DNA from: Faecalibacterium sp.
GTDB taxonomy: Bacteria > Bacillota > Clostridia > Oscillospirales > Ruminococcaceae
Direction: 5' to 3'
DNA: 10,189 bases
Assembly: GCA_020025795.1 (NCBI GenBank)
Contig: JAHHRK010000054.1
Span: 1 to 10,189, forward strand
Notes under the pieces: generated by a model
Database searches by the model: none
Told to the model about the DNA's origin: nothing
Seen by the model: only the letters and a program-made list of their open reading frames with translations
In this document: positions 6,308 to 10,189 of the stretch, piece by piece
How the letters are laid out: the number at the start of each line of letters is the position of its first letter
Numbering within the stretch: position 1 is the first letter of the stretch
Position numbers and translations under genes: made by a program

Positions 6308-6835
6308 TTATTGCTGTGTAATCGAGTGAAAGTATCCTTCAGCAAGCAGCAGCTCTAATACACGAGCCTCCCGCTCAAGCATGACCTGATTGGTTGAACC
6401 GTGCTTTTCCTCTCGGTTGACTTTGATTGCATGCATAGGGTCTACGACTTCTAGGGTGTATTCTTCATCCGCTTCGTAGGCGTCCAAATGCTGCGGATGA
6501 ATGGTATCTTCTGCGCTGCAAATGTAATAATAGTTGTCCTGTATAAAAACGGTGTTGTGTTCGCCTTTTTCAATTCTGTGCACAGAGCCGTATTCTTGAA
6601 TACTTTCTGGGATGACGGCGAGACCGGATTCTTCGGCAACCTCTCGTATGAGCGTGTCAACCTGATTTTCGCCGGGTTCCATGCCGCCGCCGGGAAATTT
6701 GTAGTAGTTATATTTGATGCTGTGGACCATACAAACTTTGTTGCCGCGTACAATGATTCCACGGACGGATGGCCGTATAAAGGGTTTGCTGCACATATCG
6801 TAGTTTTTGGCATCGAGTTCAAATAAAGAACGCAT
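6308..6835 (-). CDS. Nudix hydrolase
   Basis: 175-residue Nudix-fold pyrophosphohydrolase. The Nudix box is complete at residues 50-72 (G-x5-E-x7-REVAEESGL, with Glu56, Arg64, Glu65, Glu68 and Glu69), supplying the metal-binding glutamates that hydrolyse a nucleoside diphosphate linked to another moiety. The preceding SVRGIIVRGNKVCMVHS and YYKFPGGG form the expected first strands. The ATG (6835-6833) has AGGAGG (minus strand, 6848-6843) 7 bases upstream. The N-terminal 20 residues, with paired aromatics and a Cys, precede the fold and are not a signal peptide. The substrate cannot be predicted: the domain is generic and the neighbour is a glycerate kinase 182 bases upstream on the same strand, too far for confident co-transcription. 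Confidence 0.88.
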   Translation of the reverse strand: MRSLFELDAKNYDMCSKPFIRPSVRGIIVRGNKVCMVHSIKYNYYKFPGGGMEPGENQVDTLIREVAEESGLAVIPESIQEYGSVHRIEKGEHNTVFIQDNYYYICSAEDTIHPQHLDAYEADEEYTLEVVDPMHAIKVNREEKHGSTNQVMLEREARVLELLLAEGYFHSITQQ

Positions 6836-6911
6836 ACACTTTCCTCCTGAAAAAGGTTAACCGCTATGGGGAATGCCATGAATTGTGGGAAACGGAATAG
6901 CCAGAGCAACG

Positions 6912-6923
6912 GTAAAATTTTAC
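6912..6923. promoter_or_regulatory. Perfect 12-bp palindrome upstream of the Nudix gene, candidate operator
   Basis: GTAAAATTTTAC is perfectly symmetric. It lies 4-15 bases past the start point predicted from the minus-strand promoter at 6934-6963, a typical repressor position. AT-rich palindromes arise easily by chance, so this is tentative. Confidence 0.35.
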
Positions 6924-6933
6924 TCCGGCTTAG

Positions 6934-6963
6934 AATATATACTGCACAAAATGAGGCCGTCAT
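6934..6963 (-). promoter_or_regulatory. Candidate promoter for the Nudix gene
   Basis: On the minus strand: ATGACG (6963-6958, 4/6), an 18-base spacer and TATATT (6939-6934, 5/6). The leader to the ATG would be about 90 bases. The rest of 6849-7017 shows no gene or clear terminator for the upstream glycerate kinase. Confidence 0.4.
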
Positions 6964-7017
6964 GACCAGGCAAAAAGCAACCAGAAGAACCGGAAGTTCC
7001 AGAATAGATATGCGGTC

Positions 7018-8154
7018 TTATGGGATGGACTTTGCGATTTGTGCAAAGTGAAAGATGGTACGTGCAGTCTGTCTCAAATTCTCAAATGTCTGTGTCTTGG
7101 CAATGGTAAAAGGGACGGCTTGGCGATTGATACTGAAAATAGCACTTACGCCGATATCATATACCGCATCGGCACCATCGCCGATATCGCCGACAATAGC
7201 GATGACGGGAACGTGATGCTTTTTGGCTCGCTTCGCGATGCCGGCGATCACTTTTCCATGGACACTTTGCCCGTCGATACGTCCTTCACCGGTGATCACC
7301 ATTGAGCAGTCCTGCAGCATTTCATCATATTGCACGGTGTCCAGAACAACGTCAATGCCGCTGCGCAATTCTGCACCAAAGAAGGCCACCGCACCGGCTC
7401 CCATACCGCCAGCTGCGCCAGCGCCTTTCATGGTCAAAACGTCTTTGCCAAGATCATGGCGGACAACATCTGCCATGCGATGCAGGCCATTATCCAGCAA
7501 CGGAATCTGGGCCTCACTAGCGCCTTTCTGAGGCGCAAATACCGTGGCAGCACCAGAAGGACCGCACAGGGGATTGTCAATATCACACATGGCGATGACT
7601 TTTACTTGAGATAAGCGCGCATCCAATCCAGAAAGATCAATATGTGTGATCTCACACAAGGTGTCACCCACCGGAACAAAACTTTGCCCGGCAGCATTCA
7701 AAAATTGTACGCCGAGCGCAGCAGCGGCGCCGGTACCCCCGTCATTTGTGGCAGAGCCGCCTAAACCCAGAATAATTTTTTGTGCGCCATTGTCCAAGGC
7801 TGCACGCATTAACTGCCCAACGCCAAAGGTTGTGGTTTGTCCGGCATTACAGTGATCACCGGCCAGCGGAAGCCCGGCGGCAGCGGCCATTTCAATGACA
7901 GCAGTATCGCCGATCATGCCGTAAAAACTGCGAATGGTTTCACCATAAGGGCCTTGGACGGATACCGTTTTCTTTTCACCGGGAAGAACGGAAAGAAAAG
8001 CGTCTACACTTCCTTCGCCGCCGTCAGCAACTTCGACGCATATGGTCTCGGCCTGCGGCCAGCAGGCAACAGCTTCCTGGCGTATGATCTGACCGACCTG
8101 GCGGCTGGACATGGTTCCTTTGAAAGAGTCGGGAATGATGACGATTTTTTTCAT
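7018..8154 (-). CDS. Glycerate kinase (GlxK/GarK family)
   Basis: 378-residue cytoplasmic kinase that phosphorylates D-glycerate (2-phosphoglycerate is the usual product in this family), feeding glycerate into lower glycolysis. Family landmarks in order: IIPDSFKGTMSS (6-17), VADGGEGSVDAF (42-53), LGLGGSATNDGGTGAAAALG (129-148), CDIDNPLCGPSGAATVFAPQ (190-209), GAGAAGGMGAG (244-254) and ITGEGRIDGQSVHGK (287-301). Length matches the family (about 375-385). The ATG at 8154-8152 fits the conserved MKKIVI(I/A)PDSFKG start and has GAGGTG (8164-8159) 4 bases upstream. The frame stays open upstream to a TTG at 8202, which lacks a good ribosome binding site and family support. Divergent from a transporter gene. 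The 5' leader carries a hairpin and a start-site palindrome (separate entries), which suggests regulation. Confidence 0.93.
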   Translation of the reverse strand: MKKIVIIPDSFKGTMSSRQVGQIIRQEAVACWPQAETICVEVADGGEGSVDAFLSVLPGEKKTVSVQGPYGETIRSFYGMIGDTAVIEMAAAAGLPLAGDHCNAGQTTTFGVGQLMRAALDNGAQKIILGLGGSATNDGGTGAAAALGVQFLNAAGQSFVPVGDTLCEITHIDLSGLDARLSQVKVIAMCDIDNPLCGPSGAATVFAPQKGASEAQIPLLDNGLHRMADVVRHDLGKDVLTMKGAGAAGGMGAGAVAFFGAELRSGIDVVLDTVQYDEMLQDCSMVITGEGRIDGQSVHGKVIAGIAKRAKKHHVPVIAIVGDIGDGADAVYDIGVSAIFSINRQAVPFTIAKTQTFENLRQTARTIFHFAQIAKSIP

Positions 8155-8188
8155 AACGCACCTCAACCAATGGGAATACAAATAAGAG

Positions 8189-8232
8189 CCAGGCTCATAC
8201 AAGAAGCAGCTGCCTTGGTTTGAAAAGCCTGG
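8189..8232 (-). other. Hairpin in the glycerate kinase 5' leader
   Basis: CCAGGCT (8232-8226 on the minus strand) pairs perfectly with AGCCTGG (8195-8189), enclosing 30 bases that include the self-complementary GCAGCTGC (8206-8213). The loop's AACCAA (8220-8215) is complementary to TTGGTT (8170-8165), which abuts the ribosome binding site. This could be a pseudoknot that affects translation, but such short matches can occur by chance. Confidence 0.35.
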
Positions 8233-8252
8233 TAACAGAAAATAAATTTTTT

Positions 8253-8264
8253 AGTATGCATACT
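8253..8264. promoter_or_regulatory. Perfect 12-bp palindrome at the glycerate kinase transcription start, candidate operator
   Basis: AGTATGCATACT is fully symmetric and covers the start point (about 8261) expected from the minus-strand promoter at 8268-8296. A related split inverted repeat, GTATG-N7-CATAC, occurs at 8366-8382 in the same intergenic region. The regulator is not in the window. Confidence 0.5.
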
Positions 8265-8267
8265 TTC

Positions 8268-8296
8268 ATAATACCGCTGATGAAAGGGCGCGTAAA
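8268..8296 (-). promoter_or_regulatory. Candidate sigma-A promoter for glycerate kinase
   Basis: On the minus strand: TTTACG (8296-8291, 4/6), exactly 17 bases, then TATTAT (8273-8268, 5/6). This gives a leader of about 107 bases before the ATG. Confidence 0.55.
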
Positions 8297-8365
8297 TAGC
8301 TTTTGGCAGATGAAACCTGCTGCGCAGGAATAGAGAAACGGCAGAATCCCTCAAAATTTATAAAG

Positions 8366-8382
8366 GTATGGGAAAGGCATAC
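8366..8382. repeat. Split inverted repeat GTATG-N7-CATAC
   Basis: GTATG (8366-8370) faces CATAC (8378-8382); the right arm extends to CATACT as in the palindrome at 8253-8264. It lies about 42 bases upstream of the -35 of the transporter promoter. A small palindrome CCTGC-TGC-GCAGG (8316-8328) lies between the two sites. The rest of the 374-base divergent intergenic region (8155-8528) holds no gene. Confidence 0.35.
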
Positions 8383-8423
8383 TTGCCGGTGTACAATTAA
8401 AAGTTGCAAAAAAAGACTTTTTA

Positions 8424-8452
8424 TTGTGATTCTGTCAAAAATTCGGTATAAT
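8424..8452 (+). promoter_or_regulatory. Sigma-A promoter for the MFS transporter gene
   Basis: TTGTGA (8424-8429, 4/6), a 17-base spacer and a perfect TATAAT (8447-8452). The predicted start near 8459 leaves a leader of about 70 bases before the chosen ATG. Confidence 0.78.
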
Positions 8453-8528
8453 AGTAATATGGCAATTTATGGCCGCAAGCCGGATGTACGGATTGCAGCT
8501 TGCTGAAATAGAAAAGGAGCTATTCGAA

Positions 8529-9812
8529 ATGAGAGGAAAAAAATACTTCTGGACGCTGGTAGTGGTCTATCTGGCCTATCTGTGCCATGGCGTGCAGGCA
8601 ATTGTGGCATCTCAAAACCTGAGTGCATTGGCCGTCCAATGGGGGACTGATGCAGCTGGCGTATACAATGCAATCTCTTACACAGGCTTGGCAAAATTCG
8701 TAACGGTTTGGATCTGCGGCGAAATTTCGGACCGCATCGGTCGCCGTAAATGTGCGGTGACAGGTGCAGCCTTATACGTGATTTTCTTTTTGGGCTGCAT
8801 GACTACAACCAACTATGCGGTTGCCTGCGCCTGCATGTTCCTGGCCGGTGCAGCAACCTCCCTGTTTGACGGCTGCCTGTACGCAGCGGCACAGGAAAGC
8901 TGGCCGAAATCTTCCGGCTCTGCTGTGATTCTCATTAAGGGTTTTATCTCGGTGTCAGGTCTGCTGTATCCCATGCTGGTTGTTTCCTTGCGGAATATGG
9001 GCGCATGGAAGGTCGGCTTGATTGTTCCGGCAATCGCTTCGGCTGTTTTGCTGGTGCTGGCACTGGTGGTGCCGTTCTCTTATGATGAAGAACTGAAAGC
9101 ACGCAAAGCCGCTGGCCTGAGCGCAAAAGAAAATGCGAATACATTGGATACGGATGCACGCGCAGCAGCAGAGCGCTTTCTGACACCGGCACCCAAAGGC
9201 TTGGTTGTGCCGCTGGCTATGATGGGCTTTGTGCTTATGGCAGCTATGTATTCTGCCCAGCAGCTGCTGAACCGTTATGGTTCGGTCGTAATTGGCATGA
9301 GTGATATGAAATCCGCTACATTGACTACGCTGTTTACCACAGGTTCGCTGCTGGCTGTGCTGACCTGGTCGTTTATGATGGCCAAGCGCCGCTGGCGCAC
9401 GCTGAAAATTCTGGTCATCGACCTGGTTGGAACAATCATCTCCTATGCGCTGGTGATTGGCACTACCAATGAAAATGTTTTGATGCTGGGTGCCTTTACC
9501 ATTGGTTTCTTTGCCGCAGGCGGCGCGCTGCAGTGCGGCGTTTCGTTGATTCAGGAGTTCCACCCCGGCCCCAAGGGACGCAATCTGGGTATTTACTATA
9601 CCTTTATGGGCTTAAACTCGTATGCAATGCCCAAGCTCCAGTCTATGATGACGGCAAGCAGTGGCGAGGCCACAGCCTGCCGCACGAATCTTTTCCTGAA
9701 TATGGGCATTGCTGGATTGGGCCTGGTGTTCTGCCTGTATTTGTGCTGGAAATATAAAACCTGGTTCGGCGTCAGTGCGATGCAGGCCAAAACGCCGGAT
9801 GAGATTTACTAA
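8529..9812 (+). CDS. Major facilitator superfamily transporter
   Basis: 427-residue inner-membrane secondary transporter with about 12 hydrophobic spans in two halves, split by a long charged cytoplasmic loop (about 184-222). The MFS signature between spans 2 and 3 is clear: GEISDRIGRRK (64-74). The second half has the equivalent basic stretch AKRRWR (285-290). The ATG at 8529 was chosen because AGGAG (8515-8519) lies 9 bases upstream and the first span begins at once; the frame opens 20 codons earlier at 8469, but that start has no ribosome binding site. The gene diverges from the glycerate kinase, and the two share an intergenic region with matching half-sites, so a sugar-acid or glycerate-type substrate is a reasonable guess. 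Nothing in the protein proves it. No convincing terminator follows. Confidence 0.88.
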   Translation: MRGKKYFWTLVVVYLAYLCHGVQAIVASQNLSALAVQWGTDAAGVYNAISYTGLAKFVTVWICGEISDRIGRRKCAVTGAALYVIFFLGCMTTTNYAVACACMFLAGAATSLFDGCLYAAAQESWPKSSGSAVILIKGFISVSGLLYPMLVVSLRNMGAWKVGLIVPAIASAVLLVLALVVPFSYDEELKARKAAGLSAKENANTLDTDARAAAERFLTPAPKGLVVPLAMMGFVLMAAMYSAQQLLNRYGSVVIGMSDMKSATLTTLFTTGSLLAVLTWSFMMAKRRWRTLKILVIDLVGTIISYALVIGTTNENVLMLGAFTIGFFAAGGALQCGVSLIQEFHPGPKGRNLGIYYTFMGLNSYAMPKLQSMMTASSGEATACRTNLFLNMGIAGLGLVFCLYLCWKYKTWFGVSAMQAKTPDEIY

Positions 9813-9915
9813 CAGGGCGAAGAAGCACATTCATACGAAAAAAGAACGTGCAGATAAATAAAATTACAGTCCAATCGAAATTTGACAGAAAATGAAGCGG
9901 AATTGATAAAATCCG

Positions 9916-9944
9916 TTGACTTTTTTTGATGATAATGATAATAT
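9916..9944 (+). promoter_or_regulatory. Promoter of the structured RNA region
   Basis: TTGACT (9916-9921, 5/6), a 17-base spacer and TAATAT (9939-9944, 4/6) within an AT-rich GATAATGATAATAT stretch. Transcription would begin near 9951, exactly where the structured region starts. Bases 9813-9915 hold no gene. Confidence 0.65.
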
Positions 9945-9950
9945 TTTGGT

Positions 9951-10189
9951 GACTGGATTGGAAAGAGTCTTTCCAAAAGCAGGATATACGACCGCTGGCT
10001 TTTCCAGCCAGCTGAGGCCATACGGACAGCCGGGTCGAATGCCGAGGACCGCAGGTGCGGTTGGCAACTTCTGTTGCCTTATTGATTGAGTTAAAAGCTC
10101 AGTTTTATAAGTTGGTTACTATAAACCAGTGCCGGGTGGCATATACTTGTGAAATGGTCAATAAGAGTAGTAAAAGTAATCTTTGCTAT
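9951..10189 (+). ncRNA. Structured non-coding RNA or long structured leader, continues past the window
   Basis: No plausible open frame with a ribosome binding site, but dense nested pairing on the plus strand. Hairpins: TTGGAAAG/CTTTCCAA (9958-9976), GCTGGC/GCCAGC (9994-10012), ACCGC/GCGGT with loop AGGT (10048-10061) and GGCAAC/GTTGCC with loop TTCT (10063-10078). A competing stem is GGTC (10033-10036) with GACC (10047-10050). The 3' domain is closed by TTATTGA/TCAATAA (10079-10085 with 10158-10164). It holds TGAG/CTCA (10087-10101) and a 10-bp stem with two G-U pairs (10103-10112 with 10145-10154), which itself encloses TGGTT/AACCA (10113-10128) and TGCC/GGCA (10130-10141). ATAC recurs in single-stranded stretches. 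Size, multibranch form and host group recall the raiA-motif RNA class, but I cannot confirm that from memory of its consensus. No terminator is visible before the window ends. Confidence 0.7.

Noticed and set aside
8955..9563. 202-codon minus-strand open frame antisense to the MFS gene
   Set aside because: His/Gln-rich shadow of a membrane protein gene without start signals.
9825..9851. Hairpin GCACATTC/GAACGTGC as terminator of the MFS gene
   Set aside because: One mismatch, an A-rich loop and no T-run downstream on the plus strand; not a canonical intrinsic terminator.
10031..10052. GGTCGAATGCC resembling a tRNA T-arm
   Set aside because: No acceptor stem, anticodon arm or D-arm can be placed around it; it fits better as part of the larger structured RNA.

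Overview
The window looks like a chromosomal segment of a mid-GC Gram-positive anaerobe. Gene content, strong AGGAGG-type ribosome binding sites, a TTG start and consensus-like sigma-A promoters suggest a Clostridia member, perhaps the Faecalibacterium/Subdoligranulum/Gemmiger group. The genus is inferred from general impression, not from a search. No mobile element, CRISPR array, tRNA or rRNA was found.

Layout. (1) 1-1162: the 3' part of an oligopeptide/dipeptide ABC transporter ATPase (OppF/DppF type), translationally coupled through TAATG to a small C-tail-anchored membrane protein. A strong intrinsic terminator closes the operon. (2) 1163-2029: a single-gene unit for a class-I glutamine-amidotransferase-fold peptidase (PuuD-like) with its own terminator. 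(3) 2030-3613: a spacer with a short protein-like open frame and a long imperfect inverted repeat, then an NhaC-family Na+/H+ antiporter with a TTG start, an extended -10 promoter and a terminator. (4) 3614-4452: a decayed alpha/beta-hydrolase (acetylesterase-like) gene on the minus strand, 5'-truncated and frameshifted several times. (5) 4482-5068: an isochorismatase/nicotinamidase-like hydrolase behind a consensus promoter. (6) 5091-6306: a GMP synthetase ATP-pyrophosphatase subunit with no fused glutaminase domain, which is unusual for a bacterium, ending in a terminator shared with a convergent gene. (7) 6308-8296, minus strand: a Nudix hydrolase and a glycerate kinase. Each has a candidate promoter with a perfect 12-bp palindrome at or just past the predicted transcription start. 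(8) 8424-9812: a major facilitator transporter divergent from the glycerate kinase. (9) 9916-10189: a good promoter followed by about 240 bases with no open frame but many nested perfect stems. This is a structured non-coding RNA or long structured leader running off the window end.

How the genes relate. Most are separate single-gene transcription units with housekeeping or nutrient roles: peptide uptake, gamma-glutamyl hydrolysis, sodium/proton exchange, nicotinamide-type hydrolysis, GMP synthesis and glycerate phosphorylation. The divergent glycerate kinase/transporter pair shares an intergenic region with matching GTATG/CATAC half-sites, so a common regulator and a glycerate-related substrate are possible. 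The strongest candidate for something new is the structured RNA at the right edge. The stand-alone GMP synthetase subunit and the palindromic operators come next.
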